35,437 bases of DNA from the NCBI GenBank assembly GCA_944323395.1, contig CALUSI010000019.1:1-35437 (forward strand), given 5' to 3'. Source of the DNA: Candidatus Gastranaerophilales bacterium (GTDB lineage: Bacteria > Cyanobacteriota > Vampirovibrionia > Gastranaerophilales > Gastranaerophilaceae). Every line of letters begins with the position of its first letter. The first letter of the stretch is position 1. The position numbers and the translations under genes are program-made. The notes below the pieces were generated by a model. The model was not told the DNA's origin. It did no database searches and saw nothing but the letters and a program-made list of their open reading frames with translations. Below, one piece after another: positions 8,330 through 16,791 of the stretch.

Positions 8330-11173
8330 TTATTTAATACCTAAAGTATCGAAAGTCTTTTGGCTTGCAACAATTGATGTAATTGGAGGGTTTGCAAAAA
8401 CATAATTGGCAGCTGCTCTGATATCATCCACTGTTACTTTATCAATAGCATCAAATATGTTGCTCCAGTAATAGACATCATAAGGTGAGTTCTTTGAAGC
8501 TGAGAATGCACAAGTTTTATCATAGCTTGTTTCGAAAATGTCTAAAATGGTTGTTTTATATTGTGTTTTTGCATTTTCAAGTTCTTGCTGAGAAACATTT
8601 TCTGTTTTTAATCTATTAACATTATTCTGGAAACCATCTAATGCCTTTGTTAAATTTTCAGGAGATCCTTCGTTGGGATTTGGACTGTCAGTTGTTGTTC
8701 CAATATGAAGAATGATTGAATCAGTATCTTTTTCGCTTAAACTGCTGGAACCAACTGAATATGCAAGTTTTTTATCTTCTCTTAAGTCTGTAAATAATCT
8801 TGAAGACATACCACCACCAAGGATGATATTTAATAATTCTATTTTTGCCATATCATCAATATTTTTTGTTTTTTTAAATTTATATGCTTGGCAAATATCA
8901 GCTTGAGAATTATCTTCAACAGCTGTTAAGATTTTAGCTTCTGTGTTTGGCGTATATATTTTATATGAGTTACCTTTTTCTTTTGTAAAAGTTCTGAATA
9001 CCGGTAATCCAACAGATAATTCATTATTGTAAATGTCCTGCAAATATGGTTTCTGTTCGAATGGTGCTGTGATTGTTGCACTTGCCTGTGATGTTGATAT
9101 AAGTTTAGAAAATAAATTTTGTATATCAGACAAAGTGAGTGCTTCAAGTTGTTTTAGTCTTACTTCTTTTGGTGCGTATTTCTTTATATCCGGAAATAGT
9201 TCTTGTTGTAATTTATCATACGATGAAACGCTTTCTGACATTATCGAATCACGAATAACTTTTTTTGCTCTTTCGAATTCATTTTGAGAAAAATTTGGAT
9301 AAGTAAGAATTTCTTTTATGAGAGGCAACACATCTTGTGTATTTTCATCTTCAAAGAGTCCTGTAATAGAAAGTCCATCAGTTCCAACATGAAAAGATAA
9401 AGTTATATCTTTAGAATTCAATATGGATTTATATGTATCATTATTTCTAAAGTAGCTTCCTCTTTCAAGTAATTCGTTAAGAACCATAAAAGTAGGAGAA
9501 TTAATATCATTTAATTCGTCAGTATTAAAATCTAGAGATAGAGAAGAATATGTACCTGAAGTACTTGGAATCATCATAGTTTCAATGTTATTCCATAATT
9601 TATATTTTTTTATATTATTAATATGTTCATTTATGGTTTCTTTGGGCATTTTAGTGGCGCCGAAAGAAACCGTTTTCTGATTATTCGAAACAGCGTTGTA
9701 GTTGTTTGTAATAGTTTGACTATTTGCAGATTTTTCATGCGATACACATATTGAGACTTTATTCAAATCTAAGAATTTTTTAGCTGTTTCAGATATATCT
9801 TGAGGAGTTATGGTTTGTATTGTTCTCGATTTGTCGTTAAAATAATTATATTCATTATTCATAGATATATCAGTAAGAACATAGTTTAAATTTCCTGATA
9901 ATTCAGATATATTATTTAGTGAGTTTGAAGCTTTTTTTCTATAGCAATCTACTTCTTGTTGTGAGGGTGGATTATTTGCTATATTTGAAAGTTCTTCATA
10001 GATAATTTTAAGGACATCTTCAATTTGATCTTCTGTTGGAGAAACAGAAAGAATCAAAGCACGAGCTCCATTTGGTTTATTTTGCATCTTTTCCATATAT
10101 ATGCCAGTTTGTATACCATATTTATCAAGAGCCTTTGATAACTTTGAATCAGAAGAACATAAAATACTAACTAAAGCATCTAGTTTATATAAATCAATAT
10201 TAGAAGTTCCTTCGGGAATTGCAAAACCCATTGTAATTGATGGGGCTGTTGCATTTGGTTGGATAATATCTTGTCTTATCGGTTTATCATTATATTTAAT
10301 TGGTTCATAGTGTCTTTTATTGATTTTTGATAAGTCATTTTGTTTATTATAATACTTAGCAACAAGTTGAATTGTTTCTTCTGTATTAACATCACCTGTA
10401 ATTACAGTAACTGCATTGTCAGGCGTATACCAAGTATTAAAATAATCAAGAACAGTATCTTTTGTAAAGGAATTGATATTGTCTTTTGTGCCTAAAATGA
10501 AATTAGTAGAATCTGTTTGTATTCCAAATAGATTTTTTAGCATTAAAGAAGTAGCAACATCATCAGGAATATCTTTGTACATATCTATTTCTGATTTTAC
10601 AGGTTCTTTTTCTTTTTCTAACTGGTCAACTGGAAACGTTGGAAATTGTGTTTGCAGGGCATTAAGTCGAATAGCTTGTTCAAGCGAATTTTCATTTAAC
10701 AGTTGCAAAGATAGATAATAATCTGTTTGAGAAAATCCAGTTGAAGCATTTGTAGAACCGCCAAGTTCTGATACCCTTTTATCATATTCTTTGGGGGCTA
10801 AATCTTTACTTCCATTAAATAAATTGTGTTCAATATAGTGGCTCATGCCTCTAATATTTTCTGTTTCATTTAACGAACCAACATTATATGTTGTTTTAAT
10901 ATAAGTAGGACCATCTTTCGGTTGAATTACAACTTTTTGCCCGTTAGCCAGTTTAAAGATACTAGCTTTTTCTTTTAACCCCGGAACTGAGATTTCTCCT
11001 AGTTTTGTATAAGCCATAGGTAGATTAGAATTAACTTGAGATAATCCAGCAGGGTATACTGATGGAAGTAATGTTGAATTAGAATTTGGAACAGAAACAC
11101 TACCCTGTTGTTTTTCAACAGGTTTATTTTGCCCCATAGGTATTAATTTTATTAAGTTATTTCTTATCTCCAT
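8330..11173 (-). CDS. M16 family zinc metallopeptidase (insulinase-like), two M16 repeats
   Basis: This 947-residue protein has two M16 peptidase halves that form a clamshell cleaving peptides. The inverted zinc motif HYIEH is at residues 112-116, with Glu115 as the catalytic base. The third zinc ligand is Glu195 in the segment KSEIDMYKD, which aligns with the matching Glu of pitrilysin. The second half lacks a zinc motif but keeps the substrate-binding sequence SSRLF...LAYSVGSS at about 790-810, as expected for the inactive half. The first 55 residues are polar and unstructured, with no clear signal peptide, so a cytoplasmic place or a non-classical route is possible. No strong ribosome binding site precedes the ATG; Met13 is an alternative start. 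It is monocistronic, ends against the ftsZ terminator and is divergent from the next gene. Confidence 0.95.
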   Translation of the reverse strand: MEIRNNLIKLIPMGQNKPVEKQQGSVSVPNSNSTLLPSVYPAGLSQVNSNLPMAYTKLGEISVPGLKEKASIFKLANGQKVVIQPKDGPTYIKTTYNVGSLNETENIRGMSHYIEHNLFNGSKDLAPKEYDKRVSELGGSTNASTGFSQTDYYLSLQLLNENSLEQAIRLNALQTQFPTFPVDQLEKEKEPVKSEIDMYKDIPDDVATSLMLKNLFGIQTDSTNFILGTKDNINSFTKDTVLDYFNTWYTPDNAVTVITGDVNTEETIQLVAKYYNKQNDLSKINKRHYEPIKYNDKPIRQDIIQPNATAPSITMGFAIPEGTSNIDLYKLDALVSILCSSDSKLSKALDKYGIQTGIYMEKMQNKPNGARALILSVSPTEDQIEDVLKIIYEELSNIANNPPSQQEVDCYRKKASNSLNNISELSGNLNYVLTDISMNNEYNYFNDKSRTIQTITPQDISETAKKFLDLNKVSICVSHEKSANSQTITNNYNAVSNNQKTVSFGATKMPKETINEHINNIKKYKLWNNIETMMIPSTSGTYSSLSLDFNTDELNDINSPTFMVLNELLERGSYFRNNDTYKSILNSKDITLSFHVGTDGLSITGLFEDENTQDVLPLIKEILTYPNFSQNEFERAKKVIRDSIMSESVSSYDKLQQELFPDIKKYAPKEVRLKQLEALTLSDIQNLFSKLISTSQASATITAPFEQKPYLQDIYNNELSVGLPVFRTFTKEKGNSYKIYTPNTEAKILTAVEDNSQADICQAYKFKKTKNIDDMAKIELLNIILGGGMSSRLFTDLREDKKLAYSVGSSSLSEKDTDSIILHIGTTTDSPNPNEGSPENLTKALDGFQNNVNRLKTENVSQQELENAKTQYKTTILDIFETSYDKTCAFSASKNSPYDVYYWSNIFDAIDKVTVDDIRAAANYVFANPPITSIVASQKTFDTLGIK

Positions 11174-11239
11174 AGTATTTTTATTGTGTTAATTTATAGC
11201 TATATATTTAATAAAAGTGCCTAAAAAATTTTTTATTGT

Positions 11240-11245
11240 TATAAT
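11240..11245 (+). promoter_or_regulatory. Candidate -10 in divergent intergenic region
   Basis: A perfect TATAAT lies about 90 bases before the start of the 171-residue membrane protein gene at 11336. No matching -35 box is apparent. Confidence 0.3.
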
Positions 11246-11335
11246 AACAGGTGGAATTTAAGAATATTTACATGAAAAAGAAATTTTAGCAAAAAAAATA
11301 TTGTTTACCATTAGAATAATTAAAGGTAAGTGAGC

Positions 11336-11851
11336 ATGCATAGAATAACAAGTCTATATCCTCAATATAAGCCAAGTGAAGACAGAAGACAGCAAAATAT
11401 CCCTGTAGCAGTTGATAGGCGCTCTGGCAGAGAAAGACGAAGTCCGGATAGAGTTGCTTTTGATAGACAACTTACAAAAGATTTATATGAAGTAAAAAGT
11501 CATATTGCAAAATTAGAAGCTTTGGCTCCTAAATTATTTGCTGATAGGGTAACAACTCAAACTCCTAATTTTGGTTCTATGAATAATTTTGCACAAGATC
11601 AATTGGTAAAAGAATCAAAACCTGATTTTTCTGCAATAGCAAGACAAGAAGCTCAGCTTCAAGATAAGGCATCAACTTCTTTTCAAGTTGGTATATTATC
11701 TGCTGCTTTAGCAGGAGCTATTGCTGTATCATTTATGGGAACAGCAGGTGCTGTAATTGCTATAGGTACAAGTTTATATATTGGAGCTAGAGTTCTGAAA
11801 GTATTAATAGCTAAAGAAATGGCTAAAGATAAGGAAATAAATAAAAATTAG
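11336..11851 (+). CDS. Small membrane protein with basic N-terminal segment, unknown function
   Basis: An open frame allows GTG at 11330, but AAGG at 11324-11327 is only two bases from it and eight from the ATG at 11336, so ATG is chosen (171 residues). The N-terminal third is strongly basic with DRRSGRERRSPDR. The middle is a predicted helix, and residues about 123-160 are two hydrophobic Ala/Gly-rich stretches that look like a membrane hairpin (GILSAALAGAIAV and GTAGAVIAIGTSLYIG). DRRxGxDRR-like sequences often precede PilZ domains, but no PilZ domain follows here. I do not recognise the family. It is monocistronic, with a hairpin terminator about 45 bases downstream. Confidence 0.75.
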   Translation: MHRITSLYPQYKPSEDRRQQNIPVAVDRRSGRERRSPDRVAFDRQLTKDLYEVKSHIAKLEALAPKLFADRVTTQTPNFGSMNNFAQDQLVKESKPDFSAIARQEAQLQDKASTSFQVGILSAALAGAIAVSFMGTAGAVIAIGTSLYIGARVLKVLIAKEMAKDKEINKN

Positions 11852-11895
11852 AATTTTTTCTTCTTTAAATAAAAAAATTTTTTTATTATTAGATT

Positions 11896-11926
11896 ACCCA
11901 AAGATAAATTCTTGTCTTGGGTTTTC
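11896..11926 (+). terminator. Intrinsic terminator, imperfect stem
   Basis: ACCCAAAGA (11896-11904) pairs with TCTTGGGT (11915-11922) with one bulged A, followed by TTTTCTT. It is well placed 45 bases beyond the membrane protein's stop. The rest of the gap to 12079 is AT-rich sequence with no gene that I can see, apart from an A/T-only inverted repeat near 11939-11966. Confidence 0.6.
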
Positions 11927-12078
11927 TTATTAGGTTATAAAAACTAAAAAGTTTTTTTTAGTTTTTTGTCTAAGAGTTGGAATATAACTTATTTGTTTTT
12001 ACCATTGTCTGGCTTGTTCGTTTTAAAATGCGTTTGTACATGACCTTAAATAAAAAATTTTTTATTTAGATTAATACA

Positions 12079-12105
12079 TAAAAAAGACCCTAAAAAGAGT
12101 CTTTT
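12079..12105 (-). terminator. Terminator after tRNA-Leu
   Basis: On the - strand, AAAAGAC (12105-12099) pairs with GTCTTTT (12088-12082), followed by a short T run. It lies about 8 bases beyond the 3' end of tRNA-Leu, which it should terminate. Confidence 0.65.
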
Positions 12106-12112
12106 AAATATT

Positions 12113-12198
12113 TGCCGAAGGCCGGACTCGAACCGGCACGCAGGGTGAGCTGCGTCAGATTTTGAGTCTGATGCGTCTACCAATTTCGCCACTCCGGC
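12113..12198 (-). tRNA. tRNA-Leu (anticodon CAA)
   Basis: A complete cloverleaf can be drawn on the - strand: acceptor GCCGGAG pairs with CTTCGGC, the D arm contains AATTGGTAGACGC, and the anticodon loop CTCAAAA gives CAA (reads UUG). There is a long variable arm as in all tRNA-Leu, and the T arm is GCCGGTTCGAGTCCGGC. The length is 86 bases. The discriminator is A, and CCA is not encoded, so it must be added by an enzyme. It lies 25 bases after the HAD phosphatase gene on the same strand, so it is probably cut from a mixed transcript. Confidence 0.97.
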
Positions 12199-12222
12199 AT
12201 TTTGTATCCGCTGTATTTTATA

Positions 12223-12888
12223 CTATATTAAATATAATTTTTTTTCAATTATTTTTATTATATCTTTTGGTTTTTCTGCAAAAAGTTTTCCGCCATTTTG
12301 GATTAAAAAATCTTTGTCTCTAAAACCCCATAAAACACTTATACAAGGAATTCCTACATTTTTTGCGGTTTTTATATCTACATCGGAGTCTCCTATATAA
12401 ATTGAATTATCAATACTTGAATTTAATTCTTTTATTGCCTTCATAACGCCATCTATTTCAGGTTTTTTACGTACTCCTTTACTTTCTCCAATTGCAATAT
12501 CAATATATTTGCCAAAATAATTCTTGCAAAGTTCTTTTACTGCTGCATCATATTTATTTGAAACTACAGCTAATTTATAGTTATTTGCTTTTAGCTCCTC
12601 AAGCATGCCTATTATGCCATCATATGGTTTTGTCCGTTCTAACATATGCTCTTCGTAATAGCTTCTGAAATAATTAACAATTTTATTTAACTCACTCTCT
12701 TCTATATTGCTTGGAAGTGCTCTTTCAATTGCTTTCTTTATTCCATTCCCTACAAAGCTTTTAATCTCTTCCAAAGTTCTTTTTGGATATCCATATTTTG
12801 TTATTGCTTTATTAAAACAGGCATGTAAATCTTCAAGTGTATTTAATAAAGTTCCGTCTAAATCAAAAATTATTGTATCTTTTATCAT
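12223..12888 (-). CDS. HAD-superfamily phosphatase, phosphoglycolate phosphatase-like
   Basis: This 221-residue HAD hydrolase of the phosphoglycolate phosphatase / pyrophosphatase (PpaX, Gph) type removes phosphate from small metabolites through an aspartyl-phosphate. Motif I is FDLDGT, with nucleophile Asp9 and acid/base Asp11. Motif II is VVSN with Ser110, motif III is a Lys at 141-142 (RKKPE), and motif IV is GDSDVD at 166-171. A helical cap of about 65 residues sits between motifs I and II. A longer frame to 12942 exists, but its first 18 codons would read through the tRNA-Gly gene, so the ATG at 12888 is used. It sits between two tRNA genes on the same strand, 21 bases after tRNA-Gly. 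The exact substrate is not certain; phosphoglycolate, possibly formed during DNA end repair, is the usual one. Confidence 0.93.
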   Translation of the reverse strand: MIKDTIIFDLDGTLLNTLEDLHACFNKAITKYGYPKRTLEEIKSFVGNGIKKAIERALPSNIEESELNKIVNYFRSYYEEHMLERTKPYDGIIGMLEELKANNYKLAVVSNKYDAAVKELCKNYFGKYIDIAIGESKGVRKKPEIDGVMKAIKELNSSIDNSIYIGDSDVDIKTAKNVGIPCISVLWGFRDKDFLIQNGGKLFAEKPKDIIKIIEKKLYLI

Positions 12889-12909
12889 AGTTGTAAAATC
12901 TTTATAACA

Positions 12910-12981
12910 AGCGGGCGAGGGGACTCGAACCCCCGACGTCAACCTTGGGAAGGTTGCATTCTACCACTGAATTACACCCGC
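12910..12981 (-). tRNA. tRNA-Gly (anticodon CCC)
   Basis: On the - strand, acceptor GCGGGTG pairs with CGCCCGC (one G-T pair), and the D arm contains TTCAGTGGTAGAA. Anticodon stem CAACC/GGTTG closes loop TTCCCAA, giving anticodon CCC (reads GGG). The T arm is GGGGGTTCGAGTCCCC. The length is 72 bases with discriminator T. CCA is not encoded. It is preceded by an extended -10 promoter and followed closely by the HAD phosphatase gene. Confidence 0.96.
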
Positions 12982-12992
12982 AACTTACTGTT

Positions 12993-13001
12993 ATTATATC
13001 A
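12993..13001 (-). promoter_or_regulatory. Extended -10 promoter for the tRNA-Gly unit
   Basis: On the - strand the sequence reads TGATATAAT, an extended -10 box (TGn plus a perfect TATAAT), 11 bases upstream of the first base of tRNA-Gly. The -35 position (AATACA) is poor, as is common with extended -10 promoters. It probably drives tRNA-Gly, the HAD phosphatase and tRNA-Leu. Confidence 0.65.
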
Positions 13002-13093
13002 CCAGTTTATTAAAATGTATTTCTATATTTTATTATCTCGTTTTTCGCTTCTTTTTTGTAACAATTCTAAAAGATAATAACCTCAGTTGCTTT

Positions 13094-13111
13094 AGTATAT
13101 TAAAATATACT
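13094..13111. repeat. Inverted repeat at the mutL start
   Basis: AGTATATT and AATATACT form a perfect eight-base inverted repeat with a two-base spacer, ending one base before the mutL start codon. It could be an operator or a hairpin masking the start. It is A/T-rich, so chance is not excluded. Confidence 0.4.
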
Positions 13112-13112
13112 T

Positions 13113-14879
13113 ATGAACAGAATAAAACAATTAAGTGTTAATCTTATAAATCAAATTGCAGCAGGTGAAGTTATAGAAAGACCTGCAAGTGTTGTTAAAG
13201 AACTTGTTGAAAATTCTATTGACGCAGCAGCGACAAAAATTGAAATTTCTATTTCAAATGAATGTCGTAATATTCGTATTGCAGATAACGGTTCAGGTAT
13301 TCATCCTGATGATATTGCACTTGCTTTTACAAAACATGCTACAAGTAAATTAACTGATGAAAATAGTCTTTTTAATATTCAAACACTTGGATTTAGAGGT
13401 GAAGCTCTGGCTAGTATTATTTCTATAGCTAAAGTTACCTGCACAACAAGAACTGCTGATTTTGATTATGGTACTTGTGTTGAATCTCAGAATTCAGTTA
13501 TTAAAACCTCTAAAGTTGGTTGTGCAAAAGGCACAATTATGGATGTTCAAGATCTATTCTTTAATCAACCGGCACGTCTTAAATTTTTAAAGAGTGCTAA
13601 AACAGAATTTGCATATATTCAGGAATTAATTCAATCACTTGCCATTTCACATCCTGAGATTGCTTTTATTCTTAAAAATAATAATTCGACCGTAATAAAT
13701 ACAACGCAGAATGCTGACTTGTTAACCAGAATTACTGAAATATATTCAACTGACATATTGAAAGAACTCAAAGAAGTTAAGAAAACGGATGTTCTTTCTG
13801 GTATTACAATTTCCGGTTTTGTATCTGTTCCAAGTTATACTCGTTCAAGTAAAAAATCTATTTATACCTTTGTAAATTCAAGGGTTGTTAAATGCCCTAT
13901 TTTAATGAAAGCTATTGATGTTGCATATAAAAACATGATGCCAAACGGACGTTATCCTTTTGTTGTTATTAATATTGATATTAATCCCGAGGAAATTGAT
14001 GTTAATGCACATCCTACTAAACGTGAAATAAGATATAAAAATCCAAATCAAATTTTTAATTTTGTTCAAAGTGCAGTAAATTACGCATTGTCTGCTAATA
14101 ATATAAAACATATTGATATTAGCTCAAAACAAGAAGATAAAGTTGTACCATTTTCTAAAATATTTTCTGAAAAAGTTGAAATATTAGAAAAAGATGATAA
14201 AGAAACGATTTTCCCATTAAATGTTAAGAAACAAAATGAGAAAATTGAGATTGAACCTATAGAACATTCTCAAACAAAAATAGAAATTAATTTTGAAACA
14301 CCTGTAAAGGCAAATAAAATAAATGTTATAGGACAGTTTAAGAATACTTATATTCTTGTTGAAAATGAAGATAATCTTGAAATTATAGATCAGCATATAG
14401 CTGAAGAACGCTACATATATGAAAACTTAAAATCACAAAAAGAAATAGCTTCTCAATTGTTAATAATTTCTGATGTTTTGGATATAGAACCAGAAGATAT
14501 GGAAATTCTAGATAATGCAAAATCCAATCTTTTAAAGTTTGGATATCAAATAGAAAAAGTTTCTGATAATCAAATTATATTCAAAAAAATCCCTCAAGTA
14601 TTGTCTAATGCGAAACCAAAAGATATTCTATCTGAATTACTTCAAAATTTAAGAAATTCACTTGATAGTGATTTAGATACAATTGAAGAGAAAATTCTTA
14701 TAACGACATCATGTAAAGCGGCAATAAAAGCAGGAGATAAGTTAACGCCTTGGCAAATGGAAGAGATTGTCAGAAAATTAAGAACTACAAAGAATCCCTA
14801 TACGTGTCCGCATGGCAGACCAATCTCTCATTTTATTCCAATAAAGGAAGTTGCATCGTTTTTTGCAAGAAATATGTAA
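13113..14879 (+). CDS. mutL: DNA mismatch repair protein MutL, endonuclease type
   Basis: MutL couples mismatch recognition by MutS to strand cutting. At 588 residues it is full length. The N-terminal GHKL ATPase domain shows IAAGEVIERPASVVKELVENS at 15-35, DNGSGI at 58-63 and GFRGEALASI at 93-102. The C-terminal domain carries the metal-dependent endonuclease motif as DQHIAEERYIYE starting at residue 426 (usual form DQHAxxExxxxE). CKAAIKAGD and CPHGRP (from Cys565) are also present. The protein should therefore nick DNA itself, as in bacteria without MutH. No mutS is near. The ribosome binding site is poor and the start overlaps the edge of a small inverted repeat. Confidence 0.98.
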   Translation: MNRIKQLSVNLINQIAAGEVIERPASVVKELVENSIDAAATKIEISISNECRNIRIADNGSGIHPDDIALAFTKHATSKLTDENSLFNIQTLGFRGEALASIISIAKVTCTTRTADFDYGTCVESQNSVIKTSKVGCAKGTIMDVQDLFFNQPARLKFLKSAKTEFAYIQELIQSLAISHPEIAFILKNNNSTVINTTQNADLLTRITEIYSTDILKELKEVKKTDVLSGITISGFVSVPSYTRSSKKSIYTFVNSRVVKCPILMKAIDVAYKNMMPNGRYPFVVINIDINPEEIDVNAHPTKREIRYKNPNQIFNFVQSAVNYALSANNIKHIDISSKQEDKVVPFSKIFSEKVEILEKDDKETIFPLNVKKQNEKIEIEPIEHSQTKIEINFETPVKANKINVIGQFKNTYILVENEDNLEIIDQHIAEERYIYENLKSQKEIASQLLIISDVLDIEPEDMEILDNAKSNLLKFGYQIEKVSDNQIIFKKIPQVLSNAKPKDILSELLQNLRNSLDSDLDTIEEKILITTSCKAAIKAGDKLTPWQMEEIVRKLRTTKNPYTCPHGRPISHFIPIKEVASFFARNM

Positions 14880-14886
14880 GTTATTG

Positions 14887-14895
14887 TGGTAGAAT
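14887..14895 (+). promoter_or_regulatory. Candidate extended -10 for the permease gene
   Basis: TGGTAGAAT (TGn plus TAGAAT) lies 35 bases before the ATG at 14931, just after the mutL stop. A start of transcription near 14902 would leave a short leader containing AGGA. Confidence 0.4.
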
Positions 14896-14930
14896 AGTTT
14901 TGTGACGTAAAACAGGATAAATTTATATAG

Positions 14931-15665
14931 ATGATTAGCTTTTTAGGACTTTGTGTACAAAATTTTATCCAAACATTGAAGTACATTTTGGGTGGAAATG
15001 TTAAATGGAAAAATGTAATGTCTCAAGCAGCTATGATAAGTTACGATTCATTGCCTATTGCATTAAGTATAGTTTTTATTGCGGCGGTTGTAATTGCTCT
15101 GCAGGTTTCGAAACAGTTTTTAATGACAGGCGCTGAAAGTTATGTCGGAGGCTTTCTTGCAGTTGCTCTTATTCGTGAGTTAGCTCCAGGATTTGCAGCT
15201 TTAGCTATTAGCGCTAGAGCCGGTACTGCAATAAGTGCTGAAATTGCTAATATGCAGGTTACATCTCAAGTTGATGCAATAAAAACTCTAAAGGTTGACC
15301 CAATTGGATACTATTTTGCACCAAGAATTATATCAGGTGCAATTACTGTTCCTATGGTTGTTATACTTGCTGAGTTATTTGGTATTCTTGGTGGTATGAT
15401 TATTTCTTATTATGCTATAGATTTACATCCTAATCGTTATATGTCATCTGTTTGGTTATGGCTTAATACAAGAGATATTTATATAAGTATATTAAGAGGA
15501 TTTGTTTTTGGCATAATTATTCCTCTTGTATGTGCTACGCAAGGTTATAAAACAAGTGGCGGTGCTAAAAATGTTGGTATATCAACAACAAAAGCGGCCA
15601 TTAAGTCTACGATATTCTTGCTTATGGCCGATTTGATAATTACTTTTATTTTCTATGTTTGCTAA
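14931..15665 (+). CDS. mlaE: MlaE/YrbE-family ABC transporter permease
   Basis: This 244-residue integral membrane permease belongs to the family that moves phospholipids between the inner and outer membrane with an MCE protein (MlaD) and an ATPase (MlaF). The family hallmarks are the region ELAPGFAALAISARAGTA at about 83-100, followed by EIANMQVTSQVDAIKTL and DPIGYYFAPR. Five or six hydrophobic segments are visible, ending with a hydrophobic C-terminus. The presence of this gene supports a diderm envelope. No mlaF or mlaD gene is in the window, so the partners must lie elsewhere. AGGA at 14914-14917 is somewhat far (13 bases) from the ATG. Its stop codon abuts the stop codon of convergent pilT with no base between them. 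Confidence 0.93.
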   Translation: MISFLGLCVQNFIQTLKYILGGNVKWKNVMSQAAMISYDSLPIALSIVFIAAVVIALQVSKQFLMTGAESYVGGFLAVALIRELAPGFAALAISARAGTAISAEIANMQVTSQVDAIKTLKVDPIGYYFAPRIISGAITVPMVVILAELFGILGGMIISYYAIDLHPNRYMSSVWLWLNTRDIYISILRGFVFGIIIPLVCATQGYKTSGGAKNVGISTTKAAIKSTIFLLMADLIITFIFYVC

Positions 15666-16742
15666 TTAATCTAAATTAATTCCTGCAAGTCTTCTTAATT
15701 CATCAGGTCTTTGAGATTTCATTAAAGCATCTTCTGCTGTTACAAGTTTTTTCTTGTATAACTCTGCTAGTGCTGCTTCAAGCGTTTGCATGCCAGCTCC
15801 ACCTCCGGTTTGTATTGCAGAATATATTTGAGCAGATTTACCTTCTCTAATCATATTGGCTACAGCGTTTGTTTTTACTAAAATTTCTTGTGCCATAACT
15901 CGACCTTTTTTTGTTCCGTCTGGTTGTAATTTTTGCAATAGTGTTTGAGCAAATACTGCTTCTAAACATCCACCTAATTGAACACGAATTTGTTGCTGCT
16001 GACCTTCCGGAAATACGTCAATAATACGGTCTATTGTTTGAGCAGCAGATGATGTATGCAAAGTTCCAAATACTAAGTGACCTGTTTCTGCTGCAGTTAG
16101 TGCAAGACCTATAGTTTCAATGTCACGCATTTCGCCTACCAGAATAATATCAGGGTCTTCTCTTAATGATGACTTTAGTGCATTTGCAAATGAACGTGTG
16201 TCTTGACCAAGTTCTCTTTGGTGGATAACGCTTTTCTTTGATTTATGTACAAACTCGATAGGGTCTTCAATTGTTAAAATATGTTCACTTCTTGTTTCAT
16301 TAATATAGTCTATCATTGAAGCAAGTGTTGTAGATTTACCGCTACCGGTTGGACCTGTAACTAATATTAGTCCTCTTGGTCGTTCTGTAATTGTACGTAC
16401 AACTTCTGATAATCCTAATGATTCAAATGATGGAATTACACTGTTAATTGTTCTGAATGCAGCTGCATATGTGCCTCTGTTTTTATATATGTTAACCCTG
16501 AAACGTCCCAAATCTTTTAATCCATAGGACATATCAAGTTCCCAAGTTTGTTCTAATGTTCTTCGTTGTTCATTATTTAACATTGGGAATAACAACTCTT
16601 CAACCCCTTCAGGTGTATATGGAGGGTATTTTGTTCTTAACAGGTTTCCATCAACTCTTATAACGGGTGGTAATCCTGCTGAAATATGCAAGTCACTTGC
16701 TCTATACTGCACAACTTCTTTTAATAAGTCATCAATTATCAT
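15666..16742 (-). CDS. pilT: Type IV pilus retraction ATPase PilT
   Basis: PilT is the hexameric ATPase that depolymerises type IV pili and drives twitching motility and DNA uptake. At 358 residues it has the usual length. The N-terminal PAS-like domain begins ASDLHISAGLPPVIRVDG at 15-32. Walker A GPTGSGKST is at 130-138, the Asp box TIEDPIEF at 157-164, Walker B DIILVGEMRD at 188-197, and the His box TAAETGHLVFGTLHT follows. The C-terminal AIRNLIRE-like helix reads VANMIREGK, keeping the part needed for retraction. AGAGG ends about seven bases before the ATG. It lies 49 bases downstream of the amino-acid permease gene on the same strand. No pilB, pilC or pilin genes are nearby. Confidence 0.97.
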   Translation of the reverse strand: MIIDDLLKEVVQYRASDLHISAGLPPVIRVDGNLLRTKYPPYTPEGVEELLFPMLNNEQRRTLEQTWELDMSYGLKDLGRFRVNIYKNRGTYAAAFRTINSVIPSFESLGLSEVVRTITERPRGLILVTGPTGSGKSTTLASMIDYINETRSEHILTIEDPIEFVHKSKKSVIHQRELGQDTRSFANALKSSLREDPDIILVGEMRDIETIGLALTAAETGHLVFGTLHTSSAAQTIDRIIDVFPEGQQQQIRVQLGGCLEAVFAQTLLQKLQPDGTKKGRVMAQEILVKTNAVANMIREGKSAQIYSAIQTGGGAGMQTLEAALAELYKKKLVTAEDALMKSQRPDELRRLAGINLD

Positions 16743-16756
16743 CTCATACCTCTTAA

Positions 16757-16775
16757 ATTCTTATTTAATAAGAAT
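16757..16775. repeat. Short inverted repeat before pilT
   Basis: ATTCTTAT and ATAAGAAT form an eight-base perfect inverted repeat with a three-base loop in the 49-base gap between the permease gene and pilT. The stem is A/T-rich and lacks a T run, so it is not a good terminator; it may be an operator or chance. Confidence 0.35.
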
Positions 16776-16791
16776 ATGATACCTTTTTCTT

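Noticed and set aside
11939-11966. A/T-only inverted repeat (AAAACTAAAAA and its complement) as a terminator
   Set aside because: It has no G/C stem, and the better hairpin lies just before it.
12889-12942. N-terminal extension of the HAD phosphatase frame
   Set aside because: These 18 codons read through the tRNA-Gly T arm and acceptor; the sequence TSGVRVPSPA is a classic false translation of a tRNA gene.
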